Of a stretch of DNA of 64,000 nt, positions 28,261 through 40,100 are shown in pieces. Source of the stretch: Poronia punctata (lineage: Eukaryota > Ascomycota > Sordariomycetes > Xylariales > Xylariaceae); assembly GCA_022579005.1 (NCBI GenBank), contig MU401644.1, positions 1-64,000 of the forward strand, read 5' to 3'. The first letter of the stretch is position 1. Each line of letters starts with the position of its first letter. Below the pieces are notes generated by a model. That model was not told the origin of the DNA. It saw nothing but the letters and a program-made list of their open reading frames with translations, and did not search any database. The position numbers and the translations under genes were made by a program.

Positions 28261-31260
28261 TTTAGCTTTTTTATTAATAAATTAGTTTTTATTAGCTTTA
28301 AAGTAATTATATATATATTATAACTATACTTTAAATATATTTTTATTTTTATTTTTTTTATTATAAAAAGTAAATATTTTTATTTTTATAAATTTATAAA
28401 CCTAGCTTATTATAGCAGTTAATATTATAATATTTTAAAATAAAAATTAGCTATAAGCTAGCAAGTTTACTACTTATTAGTTAACATTAATAATTTAACC
28501 TTTAAAATAATTAATTCTTTTATATATTAATACTAGCTTTTAAGCTATATAGTTTACAATTTTATTTTAGTTTAGTTTAATAAAAGTATACTTTTATTAT
28601 AGTTATAGCTTTAGTTTTTTATTAATTACTTTAAGCATTATATTTTAGCCTTAAGCTTTATACTTCTTTTTAGCTTTAAACAAGTTAAAAAATAAGCTTA
28701 ACAAACTAAGTTAATTATAGTTTATTTATTATTTAATAATAAGTAATATATTAAGTTAGCTTAAACCTAGTAAGCAATTAGCATTAAAGTTTAAATCTTA
28801 AATTTTTAAAATACTATATTAAAATAAGTATTTATTAAGTTATTAAATGCTTTAATATTTATAGTTTTATTAAACTTAAAAATTGCTTTATGTTTATTTT
28901 TAATAAAAGCTATAAATGAAAAACTAATTTTTTTTTTATTTTTTTAATATATAGCTTAGTAAAAGCTTTTATAATAGTTTATATTTTTTTAATAAAGATT
29001 TTTAATTATAAATATATAGCAATTTCTTTTAAAAATGTTTATAGTAAAACGTTAGTTAAAAACTTAAGCTTATTTTACTAAAGTATTAAAACTCTTTTTA
29101 TTTTTAAATTTTTTAAAAAAAAGCTATAGTAAATTATTTATAAACCTTTATTTATAAACTTTTATTAATTTATAAAATAATTCTAGTAAAGTTACTATTT
29201 AAATATAGTGCTTTAGCTAAAGCTTATTACTTTATAGCTATATATATCTTTACGCGCTTTTTATTTTTTTAAGCTATAATTTTAATTAATATAAATAGCT
29301 AAAGTATTGGTTTTAATAAACTAGTATAGTAGTACTACTAAGTGAAGTTAATTTAATTTAATTTAAATTAGCAAGTTAAAGCAACGTACCTTTTAATTTA
29401 TATTAATAACTTTAAAATTGTTATAATTAAGTTATAGGAAAAAGCAAAGCTTTTAAAAGTAACTTAATTTATTAATAAAAATCTTAAAGTAAAAAAAAAA
29501 AAAAAGGTTTTAAAATCTTAAAAGTATGCAAACTTATATACGCACGCTATAGTAAAGCTGCAGCTAATTATAAGTATAGGCCTTAGTATTTATAGTAAAA
29601 GAAAACAATAGCTATAAGCTACCTAGTTAGCTATATTGCTATTTAATTAAACTGTAGCTATAACGTTGCTATAATAATTTAATAAACTTAATTTATAAGC
29701 AATTTTTAAGCATATTTAGCATAGCTTAAATTTATTAAAAAATATTAACTTTAAATAAACCTATAAGCACTTTATAATATAAAAAACCGCTTTTATAAAG
29801 TAAAGTACTTTTAACGCGTTTTTAACAAGCCTTTTTACGCTATAAGCACTATAAACTAAATAGTATTATTATTTAAAGTACTTAAGTTTAAAATTTAATA
29901 TAAAAAAGTTATAAATTATATAAGTATTTTAACTACTTAAGTATTAGCGTTTTAACTTATAAAATAAGCAAAGTTTTTTAATATTTTAAAATAGTTTTTA
30001 TTATATAGTAAATTATAGCAAAATATACTTTATGCTAACTTATAAAGCTGCTAATAACCTAATTACTTAACTTTTAATTAATTATTTTACTAGCGCTGCT
30101 TATAAAATAAGCAATAAACTATATATATATAAATAACTTAAATATGCTTATTTATATTAAATATATTACGTTATAAGTAAAAGCAAAAATTGTATTAAGT
30201 ATAAGATTTATTAATACTAAGCTTTTAATAATAAAAATAAGCTATACTTTAAAATTTTTAAAAAAAATAAATTTATAATAATAGCGCTAGTTTTATAAGT
30301 ATAAAATTAATAAAATAGTATAAATTTAATAAGTTTATTTTTAAGCTTATAACGCTACTATATTTATAAAGTAATAATAAGGTTAAAAAAGTTAATAATT
30401 TTTTTTAAAAAGTCATGCTTTATAAAACTATAATAAACTAATATTATAACTTACTTTCTTTTTTTATACTTATAATATAAATATATAATTAAGTACTTAA
30501 GCTTAGTAGCTATAATAATTTTTTTTGTTTAGTACTAAACTGCTTTAAAGTATAAATATTATAAAATATGCTAAATATACTTATAAGCTAACAAAAAAAA
30601 AAGCAAAAAGTATAAAAAAAGCTAGCGCTTTATTAGAAAATATTAATAGTACGCTAGTAATATAATAATATAGTAGCGTTTTAAAACTAAATTTAAGCTT
30701 ACTTATAAAAAAAGGTTTAATTTATATTTATAGCACTAAAAATTAAGTGCTATAAGTATAGCAATAAGTATATAAAGCTAAACCTTTTTATAATAGCTTT
30801 TAAGCAATTATTAGTTATTACTTAAGCAATATATATTAACTTTAAAGGTTAAAAAGAATAGTATTAACTAATAGGTATAATAATACTAACTTGTTTTTAA
30901 TATATTTTAAAAAATAGCTACTTTATAAAAAGTTTATAATATATAAATAAAACAATACTATAAAAAAAAATTTAATGCTAGCTAAAATTAACTAAAGTAG
31001 TTAAAATAATAATAAAGTTTATAATAGTAATAAAAAGTATAAAAATATAATTAAAAACAATTATACTAGCAAAAAAAATAATATAAATTTATTAGTTATA
31101 AAGTTAAATAAACTATATAAAATAAAAGTACTAATATATAAAAAACAATATAAAACAATTAAAAGTAAGTACTAAGTATAGTATTTGCTTATATTTTATA
31201 TATTTAAAACCTTTAAATACTTCTTTTTTGTTTTACTTTATATATAATATATTAATAGGT

Positions 31261-31798
31261 TTACGTACTTTAATTAGTACATTAAACCACGTTAGCACTA
31301 TAAGACCAAAAGCACAGTAGTACTCATTAAATCAATAGAAACGAGATAGAAAGTCTAGTAGGTAGCGAAATACTTGTAAAAAAGAATTACTTATCTAGGT
31401 ATAGCTTTATTTCTTATCTGCCTAACCTTAGGCAGTACCTCAGCTGTTGCTTACTTGTAGCCGTATGTACATAAAGTGGATTTACAAGTACGTAACCTAC
31501 ATTGTACATAGCGCCTACCTTATAGTAGGTACTTGTACGTGTAGGCAGTCCGCCTGACGACATACTGTTCACCTGTTTTAGGCTGTCGAGCCTCGTCAAC
31601 ATCCAGTCACTCCCTGAATCTTCACGTACACATCGCATTCTCCCTTTGGCATCAAACGGAGCTTGTAAGCCCGTCGACACCAGAGTCTCCTTTTCGGTTC
31701 CATACCGCGACTGTAAAAAATATAACCGGGTCCGTTGACGGCTGCACTTCGCCTTAAACCTCCAAACTTTCCGACTCTCTTACGCTCTAAGTTTCGAG
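31261..31798. promoter_or_regulatory. Boundary of AT block and upstream region of RPN7
   Basis: Base composition changes from RIP-like to normal over roughly 31,260-31,450. The remaining ~350 bases up to the RPN7 start hold no gene that I can support; short open frames on the minus strand here are not conserved-looking. It must contain the RPN7 promoter and 5' UTR. Confidence 0.6.
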
Positions 31799-33455
31799 AT
31801 GGGCGCCGATCCACAATACGCGAAATGGCCGTTGCTGCCGCTCTCCCAGCATGTCTTTACAATCACGAACCCTTACGCCGCCCCTTCTGTACAGCAAGCT
31901 TCCCTTAGAAGCCTACAAGATGCTATAAACGAGCATAAGATGGCGCCTCTTTACAAGTATCTCGCTCATCCGACTGAAGGGATCCTAAACGCCGTCGGCG
32001 AGACCACATCATCCGCAGCTGCACAACAGAAGGCTACCCGGACAGGACACACCGCTGCCGGAATGATGGCTAGCAAGGGGCACGTAACGGGAGCGAACAT
32101 ACCATGGGACGAGATGATATACCAGACCCTGAAAGCTGAGAACGACAAGGAGTTAGAGGAGATCCAGAAGGAGGAAGACGAGGCCGTTGAGAAGGCCGGT
32201 GACACCGAGATAATGGCTGCTCGGGGCAAGCGTGCCGAGTTCTATGCCAAGGTCGGCGACAAGGTACGCCTCCTCCTATTTGCTGATCGGCTCTTGTATA
32301 CTCTTGCAGTCGTAGTTGAAAGCAGCGCTTACTGTCACCCAGGATAAGGCAATAGCGGCATACGAGGATGTCCTCGAGAAGACCGGCATCTTAGGGACCA
32401 AAATCGACATTGTGCTCGCTGTTATTCGCATGGGCCTGTTTTATGGCGACCGAACCCTTGTCAAGACGTATGTTGCCAAGGCGAAGATGTTGGTCGAAAG
32501 CGGTGGAGACTGGGACCGTCGCAATCGCTTAAAGGCCTACGAGGGTCTACATCTTTTAACCATCAGGTCCTACAATCTCGCCGCCCCTCTCCTCCTCGAC
32601 TCTCTCTCAACATTTACCAGTTACGAATTGTGCACGTACTCAAGCCTTGTTGTATACTCCGTCCTAGCCGGCTCTGTGTCCTTGAAGCGAGTCGACTTCA
32701 AGAGCAAGGTTGTGGACGCCCCTGAGATCAAGGCTATCTTGGGCGCCGATGGGGAAGATAAGCTGCTTGCTTTGTCTGGCGCCATATCCGCCGGCCCTGG
32801 GGCCGAGGATGCTGAGATGCGAGATGTCAAGGATACTACCACACCAAATGCGCCCACAAAAGCCACAACTGCCATCAACCTGGCCACTCTCGGTACTGGG
32901 GTTGATCAGTCGGAAACGGAGATGGCCATTGACTTCTCGCCTCTTGCCCAGCTCGTCAACAGCTTGTACAATGGACATTACAAACTATTCTTTCAGGCTC
33001 TAGCCCTCGTGGAAGAGCGGTTCCTGACGCAAGATCGATATCTGTTTGAGCACAGAGGCTGGTTCATCCGCGAGATGCGACTTCGCGCTTATCAGCAATT
33101 ACTTCAGAGCTATCGCGTTGTAGGGCTCGAGAGCATGGCCAACGACTTTGGCGTCACGGTGGATTTTCTGGATCGGTACGTTATGAGTTTGAGGATAGAA
33201 GGTGTCATGTTGAGACGTAGTAGACCCTGACTAATCATCTTATTTTCTGAGAACAGGGACCTGGCCAGATTTATCGCAGCAGGGCGCATTCCTTGTACCA
33301 TCGATCGCGTGACAGGCAAAGGTGTTATCGAGACGAACCGACCGGACGACAAAAACAAGCAATACCAGGACGTCGTAAAGCAGGGCGACCAGCTTATTAC
33401 AAAACTCCAGAAATACGGTCAGGCCGTGCGTCTACGTGGCAGCGAGCGTGCATAA
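31799..33455 (+). CDS. RPN7: 26S proteasome regulatory subunit Rpn7 (PSMD6)
   Basis: Non-ATPase lid subunit of the 19S particle; helps assemble the lid and holds the Rpn3/Rpn7/Rpn15 sub-complex. Exons are 31799-32263, 32316-33175 and 33257-33455 (507 aa). Introns of 52 and 81 nt run GTACGC to TAG and GTACGT to CAG, and the phases agree. The first exon gives an N-terminal Rpn7 region ending EFYAKVGDK. The second holds ESGGDWDRRNRLKAYEGLHL, a family hallmark, then the start of the PCI domain. The third gives DLARFIAAGRIPCTIDRVTG and VIETNRPDDKN, the conserved PCI winged-helix end. Yeast and animal Rpn7 have about 390-430 residues; the excess here is mainly an acidic, low-complexity insert at about residues 296-360. 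The ALT gene is convergent, about 520 bp downstream. Confidence 0.95.
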
Positions 33456-33976
33456 ATGCTCATGTATTCACTTTTTCGTTTAGGTGGATAGAGAGACTAG
33501 GTTATGTCACCTTGCGCTCCGGGGGGGAAATAGATGAATTAAACGAAAAGCTGGCGGGTGGTCGCTTAAGATGGCGGCCTTAGTCTAGAGTCACTAGATT
33601 TTGAGCAGATTTGTCCTAAAAAGCTGAAAACACTATGCATGCGGGATAGATGGTGCCCTGACACATTGTTGCCCACGAGAACGTGATGGGCATGATGTTT
33701 ATTATCTACCTAGGTACCGTGAATAAAAGGCGACTGGTTAGGGTTGTCTAGTATGATCGCGGCTCTATACCAGTATGTTCACCTAGCCTTAACCCCGTCT
33801 AGAAACCACGCCATTTCTTCTAAAAGAGCAAACCGAGAGCTGCAATGCAGGTAGGAATTTAGGATATATGATGTGTATCTGCTGACGCTACGCTATATTG
33901 GCTTGTCTTTGGTCAAACGCAATGAAGTATGCGGTTATAGTGCTAGCAAGCACTCCTCTAGGCCGCGAAAACCATC

Positions 33977-35571
33977 TCACCGGTATTCGTCCATGAACTC
34001 TTGGTGGAATTTCTTGATGGAGCCGACCCATTCGGTGCCGGGGGCGAGGAACGTCGTACGGAAATGCAAGGTGCCTTCTTTCTGGCCAAATCCACTGCCG
34101 GGCACGACACAGACGCCGGTGGCGTCGAGCAGTCGCATGCAGTAGAACTCGTCGGGGGTGCGGCCCTCCGAGCGGGCGGCAGCGGCAGCCTTGGCGGGGA
34201 CGTGGATCGTCGGGAACAGGTACATGCTGCCCTGAGGCTCGCCGCATTCGACCCCTTCCATCTCCTTGAAGGCCTCGTAAAGAGCGGTGGCGCGCTGCTT
34301 CAGGCCTTCGAAGATGCCCTTGTACTCTTGGTCGTAGAGTTCGAAAGACGGGTCGCCAGGCTGCGGGGGATTGACCATTAGCTCTACGAGGCACTGGCCG
34401 ATGACAGGGGCGCAGAGCGTGATGGACACGAATTTGTAGATCTGCTCCTCGACCTCCTTGCGGAAGCCGATCAGGTCGAAGTAGCCACCACGATGTCCAC
34501 ATTCCCCGACCATGCCCTTCGAGATTGAGTGCAGAGAAGCCAACTCGACGCCGTCATACTTGCCGGGGTGCTCTTTCTGCAGGCTCAGAAGCACCTGCCG
34601 GAAGCTGTAGAATTTACCGACAAATACGTTGGTCTGATATACTTCATCGGCCATGACGACAAGGTTCTCTTGAGCTGCGAATTCTAGGACAGACCTGATA
34701 TCGGCCTCGGAGAGCGAGGCACCGGTCGGGTTGCCCGGGTTAATCACCACGATGGCGCGTACGTCGGTCCCGTTCGACCGGGCCGTATTGTAAGCCTCCT
34801 TTATGGCTGCCAGCGAAGTGCCCCACTGCGAAGCTTCGTCAAGGTAATAGGGCACGCAGGTGGCGTCGAGCACGGATAAGGAGGCGGTATATAGAGGATA
34901 CTGGGGGATGGGCACCAGAATGCCGGATGTGGGAGCGGCGCAAAGAATGTGAAGCAAGGTATTCACACCAGACGAAGCACCCGCCGACAAGTAGATGTGG
35001 GCAGGATCGGCAGGATACCCGTCCCGTCCTACACGAATGGTCAGTGAGGGATAGTTAGACTAGTTACTGTGGGTGGGCCGCTCTTACTCTCGAGGAACTT
35101 GGCAATACTCTCCTTGATGGCCGGGACTCCAGCGCTTGCGCTATAGGCGCCCACGCTGCCGACATTCTTCAAGAGGTGCCTCGCACGTTCCAAGACGTCG
35201 GGCTTGTACCCCAGGCTGTTCAGAAGCACATCTTGGTGGTCCAGCAGGTTGGGATTTTCGAGGATGCTGAGGACTTGGCGGAAGAAGGTGATGGGCTTCT
35301 GGTCAAGCTGCTGGGGATTGCCGATATTGGCGCTGATGACGCTGTCGAAAGGCAAGCTGTCGTCACCCTGGCGCAGTCTCGCCCGGTATTCCTCCGACTT
35401 GACAGCCAGTTCACCACGCACCGCGTATTCGGCTTTCACCACATGTTGATTGATATTTCCGATATCTAGCCTCGGCATCCTTGCAGACGTGTGATACGGC
35501 CGGTTTGAAAAAGTAGTAGGTTGTCGCGCGGGTCCGATAGACAATGTTGGCAAAGTGTGGATGCGTCGCAA
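33977..35571 (-). CDS. Alanine aminotransferase, probably mitochondrial
   Basis: PLP-dependent class I/II transaminase converting alanine + 2-oxoglutarate to pyruvate + glutamate. Exons on the minus strand are 35571-35088 and 35028-33977, joined across a 59-nt intron (GTAAGAG to TAG, phase 1), giving 511 aa, close to yeast Alt2. Visible motifs are SAGASSGV, VINPGNPTGA (about 257-265), ADEVYQ (about 288-293) and SISKGMVGECGHRGGY with the Schiff-base lysine near 332. The first ~30 residues (MRRIHTLP... to YHTSAR) are basic, hydroxylated and lack acids, like a mitochondrial presequence. A second methionine at residue 32 (MPRLDIGNINQHV) could start a cytosolic form. The upstream region holds a (CCCCT)4 tract. 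Confidence 0.93.
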
Positions 35572-36025
35572 AATTAATGTTGATTTTGACGTTGGTGTTG
35601 CCGTCGATGTTGGCAGGGTAATGCTGCCGGTTGTACCAACTAGGTAGTCTGGCGGTTAGTTCATTAACTGCTATTTGGGTAGCCTGAAGTGTTGGCAACG
35701 AATAGGTCTATCTCATTCTCTAGGTGAGCAAAGGAAAGAGGAGCGATATAGTTATGTAGTGCTTCGGAGAATTCTGCTGGTATGAAGAGAATTCGGGAAT
35801 GTTGTTTCACTGTTTGCAAAGAAACAATTCCCAGTCTAGCGGGGTTGAGGTAGGAATTATTATTAGAGTCGCCCGGGGAAATGAGGTGGGGTAGGGGTGG
35901 GTAGGCATACGGACATCTTTTATATACTACTAGGTAATATAATATCAAGTATGTCGATAGGCGGGTATTACTACGATGAATCGAGGTCGGTAGACCCTTC
36001 CGCCATTCGTTTCCTTTCCTCCTCT

Positions 36026-36045
36026 CCCCTCCCCTCCCCTCCCCT
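36026..36045 (-). promoter_or_regulatory. Four-tract G-quadruplex motif upstream of ALT
   Basis: The plus strand reads (CCCCT)4, so the minus strand, which is the coding strand of the aminotransferase, carries four GGGG tracts separated by single A. It lies about 455 bp before the aminotransferase start codon. A folding or regulatory role is inference only. Confidence 0.5.
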
Positions 36046-36127
36046 TAGCTCCACGGTCGTACATAACAACTACAGAGTCCAGGCTACGTATAGGAAAAAG
36101 GAAGGTAGATCTATGTACCGGATTTAG

Positions 36128-39100
36128 TCCTAGTCTAGTAGGCTCAGGGACATAAAGAAGCCAAAGAAGCGAGAGGGAAGGGGTTGCTGCAGCATAATTA
36201 TGGCATAACTATCAATACGCGAGTTTGGTACAACTCATCGCGGACGCCTCCAATAGTCAAACCAGTAGGAGAGGGAGAAGAGAGAGGAGGGGGTGAAGAT
36301 GAGAAATCCGAGTCGCCATGCGAGTACTGAATCTGCAGAGGGAAGGCAAGACTGGGTATGTGCGAGTAGGGCTATCTAGACATCAGGTCCAGTAACTGTA
36401 AGGGACATATGAGCTGGGAAAAAAATAACCGACACACATGGCGACACGATGGGATGAAATATCGGTAGCAGCACGGGGCTTGACACTAGTCATGTACGGC
36501 AGAGCAGAAGTAGCCACTGAGTCTTAGTTCTACTCTTTGCCACACGGCCCGTCGCGGCTGTGGAGCCACCGACGGCGAAAAGGAAGAGGGTAAGAAAAAA
36601 AGAACATGAATGCAGATTGTCTCTTTTACCTGTCGGGTGACGACACAGAGTATTCTCAATGGATGGCCTGGGAAGCCGCTGCGCATAGCTCGAGTATAGC
36701 TTGAAATCGTTTAGGGGCCTCGGCGGGCAACATATTGTCATGCCTCTTCTTGCTACATATGTCACCGGTGATAGGGTGAGGCTAGCGGAAGCAGGAAGCA
36801 TATCGTCCCTTTTGGTTTTACTGTCTGGCGAGGTGAAAACACGAGGCTGGGGCCAATAGCTGGTTATGCGGACGACGTGGTGAGCGAGAGTCAGTAAGAG
36901 GTGAAAATCCAGAGAACATCAATTAATCTAACCTACTCGTAGATAAAATAAAACCTCAAATCAGCAAAAATTTATTCCCAGTTCGCAGCTCCGATTACCG
37001 GCGAGCGGCGAGCGGCAAATAGCAATTGAGGTGCTGGTAATAAACAAGCAGGGACTTGAACAGGAATTTTTTTCTTTTTTTGGGGCGGGGGGACCACGCA
37101 TCACATTTTAGGTTAGCCTACTAGAATGACAAATATACCAAGTTATAATTAGCTCATCTGCATCTCCTATACAAGTACGTACAGGGGATAGCCTCTACCT
37201 ACCTATCTTTTAATGGCAGATGTATTACTTATTATATTATATGAGTAAGTCTGTTGTTTAGGTAAGGTAAGTAGGCTGTTTTGTCTAACAGAGCAATCTA
37301 TCTTAATTCCTGATCTGTAACCAATAATATATAGAAACCCAACCCACTCCTTTGCAGGACAAGTGGAAAAGAAACAGAGCAGATAAGTAGGTATAGTAGG
37401 TACCTATAATGTGGGTTGATAGGTGTATCGCGTGATGTACGTGTAAAAGTTATAGAGGGATACAGTGCCCTGACTGTAAAAGACCTCTCCTTATCAATAC
37501 CCTATTCCGCACCTTCTCCTACACCTAGGTTAAGAGGGTAGAGGGGTTGAACCTATTGAGCTTGGAGCTAGCTACGCGTAATAGTAATACGCTTCCTTTG
37601 CATGAGCAGTATGCTGGCGTCCTCCTAAGCCGCGGTTAGGAAGGCAGACAAATAGCAGCAACACGGCACCAAAGCACCAATGCTATGTCCTCTTTTTAAT
37701 ACACAGCTCTACTCATTCTACTGCACAATCAAGACCTCACTCATAGCCGGTGCAAAAGGGGTCTCAAGAGGTCCTCTTGGCGGAAATCTGTTAACCCCAC
37801 GATCCCATGACAATGTCACCAATGACTCCGATCAGGGGCTGGTAGTGGTCCGATTGGATGACTTTTGTTATCCTTTGTAATGCTGAGCTTGGCAATGAGA
37901 TGCTATTCTAGCACGTCTACGAGGAGTTCGGGGTAGGTATCTGTCAGGGTTGCAAGTTTCGGACTACTCTCTCTTCCCGAGCAGGAAATGCGAGTGTGTT
38001 ACTCCAAATCCGACCCCAAGCAACAGCTCATCAGCCAACAGGGGTTAGCACATTCCCAGATGACTTGAGCAGATTAACATGCGACCAAGGCTGGCCATGG
38101 GATCTGTAGACCAGACAGCTTTATATGACAGATACACAGAGAGGCATCGAGCAGCCGGAAACAAGCTTTGCTAGTTTTCATTATTGGCTAACTAAGACTG
38201 TATGTGCCGTAGGCTTGGGCAGCAGGGCCACAATGCATTTATGTCTGCAACCCAAATATAACAAAAGTTGGGAAGATTATGTTAACCTAGTACTTGACAA
38301 CTACTTATAATAGGAAAACGTATAAATATATATATTACAACTACACGTAAAATGGTCATATATTTTACCCTTAACCTTGCTTATCTACAAGTAGGTAGGT
38401 ATTTACCTTGGCCAAAGTGTAACTTTATTTATATAGAGGCCTTTAAACTATGCTAGCAAATAGCATAGTTGCAGGGTAGCATAGAGAATTTCTGATGTTT
38501 AGCTATACTGCACATAAGGCTTTACCTACAATGTAAACAAAATGCAGAGGATCTACGCAATCTTGTAGTCTGCCAGTGCCTAGATTACTGCCGAAGGCCA
38601 GGATGACTGTATGCGTTTTGAATTTAAGCATACCACCTGTTCACAGGCAGAAAACACATATGGTCTGACCGATGCAGAGCGCGTATAGGCTAACCTAGGC
38701 TAGGCAGACCAAGAGTAGGTACAATTACACAGTACTATGTGTAATTACATGTATGTAGGTACTTGTAGGTACTTGTAGGTACGTAGGAAAGGCAGACTAG
38801 CCTGAGCCCCAAGCAGTTTTAGCCCTGTCATAGTCAGTTTGACAAGCCCCTCTTGTTTAAGTATATCTTGCTACCTGCGCCTCTTGCTTTTCTTTCCTGT
38901 GCCTATACAAATTGGTCTATGTATAGCAATGCAGAAAATATTAAAAGCAAGGTAGTTTTGGGGCTTGTTTTCATTGTTGCAATTAGAAATTGTTAGGTGA
39001 CTGAACTGCAAAGGATAAAAGCTTCTAGGTTGTGTTACCTACCTATAAGAAGTAGGTACTATACTCGTTGTAGGAATACCAATACAAAGTAGTATTAATT

Positions 39101-40100
39101 ATTTTAGTAGGATGTTGACCTGATATCTGTAATCAGTGTGCCTAGAGGGACTGTGACGTCGAGGCGGGTCGTAGGCTAATGCAAATACTTGAAGGCTCAT
39201 CTAGCTTATTAGATGGGCCCTTTATGGGGCTTGCACGTGACATCTACTAATATTTCCCAGAGACTGTTGCGGTTACTTGTTATTAATATCAGCCAAACAC
39301 TTATGTGGGGTAGCGGCAGGGGCAGGTTGCTTGGCCGTGTCTTGTAGAGAGCGCCTAATAAACCCCTAAGAACACTCAAACTTGATATGAACAGAAGTCA
39401 CCAGAATAAGTATGTACCGATTATGTGACCTCAAGGCCTAGCTAGCTTTCTGTATGTTGCATAGGTATGATACCTATGCCATTCTTATTAAAAACATTGG
39501 GTACTTTACTACCTAATGTATGATTAGTCTACCTGGAGGAAAGACTCTTGATGTTACCTGGGGTACATCCTCTATGCAGGTTAGATAGGCGCGCCTAGTC
39601 TAGGATAGAATGTGCAGAATGGCAAATCCCTGCCTAAGAGCTAGGTAGGTAGCCTCAACAGGGACCCTTGTATGTAAGTGTCTATACGTGGTAGGTATTA
39701 GGATAGCTCCAATTGAATATTTTGTCATCTTTGGTAAGACAATTACAATTTGGAAGACTTTAGTGATAACTGGCCATCCCAAGCCGAGAACGCTTGTGTG
39801 CCGCGATTGAACCAACCCCATTTACATTACACGTACAAGTACATTCTATCCCCTTGGGCAGATCTAGTTTATTGACAAAAAGAGGTGTCTTGTTTACTTG
39901 TAGATCACGGCTATACATATCTTTGCAGATTGTGCCGGCAAATTACTTGTAATAAAGAGAAGGCGAGCAAGAATAGGAGTGGTGGACCAAGGGGTGGGCG
40001 TGCAAAGGAGGACGGGGCGTTAGCATAACAGCAGGCTTACTTTAGTAACAATGTTGCAATGCTGATACAATACATTACCTAGTAAATACAGAATTGCGGG
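36128..40100. other. Gene-free intergenic region
   Basis: Nearly 4 kb with no supportable coding region. It has many copies of short TAGGTA/TACCTA-type words (for example 37196, 37388, 38393, 38755, 39047), an inverted repeat at 38723-38746 and G-rich patches near 37083. Open frames are short, lack family resemblance and lack paired splice signals. Confidence 0.5.
38755..38788. repeat. 10-bp tandem repeat
   Basis: Three full and one partial unit of GTAGGTACTT. It is a local expansion of the TAGGTA word found throughout the intergenic DNA here. Confidence 0.7.

Larger units (their letters stand above)
1..31260. repeat. RIP-mutated AT-rich transposon block
   Basis: About 31 kb of almost pure A/T with scattered TA-rich words and no credible gene; open frames are rare and low in complexity. 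Where two copies of one repeat can be aligned (2610 with 28033, 2924 with 15616, 19921 with 25799), the differences are nearly all C-to-T or G-to-A, on both strands, as expected from repeat-induced point mutation. The Ty3/gypsy relic inside carries many TAA/TAG stops. GC-normal sequence resumes at about 31,260-31,400. Outside the repeats listed separately I recognise nothing in 1-2600, 3230-8200, 9420-15600, 15930-19920, 20310-25800, 26190-28030 and 28260-31260. Confidence 0.9.

Noticed and set aside
31414..31814. Two short minus-strand frames upstream of RPN7
   Set aside because: No family resemblance; they overlap the RPN7 promoter/5' UTR and each other.
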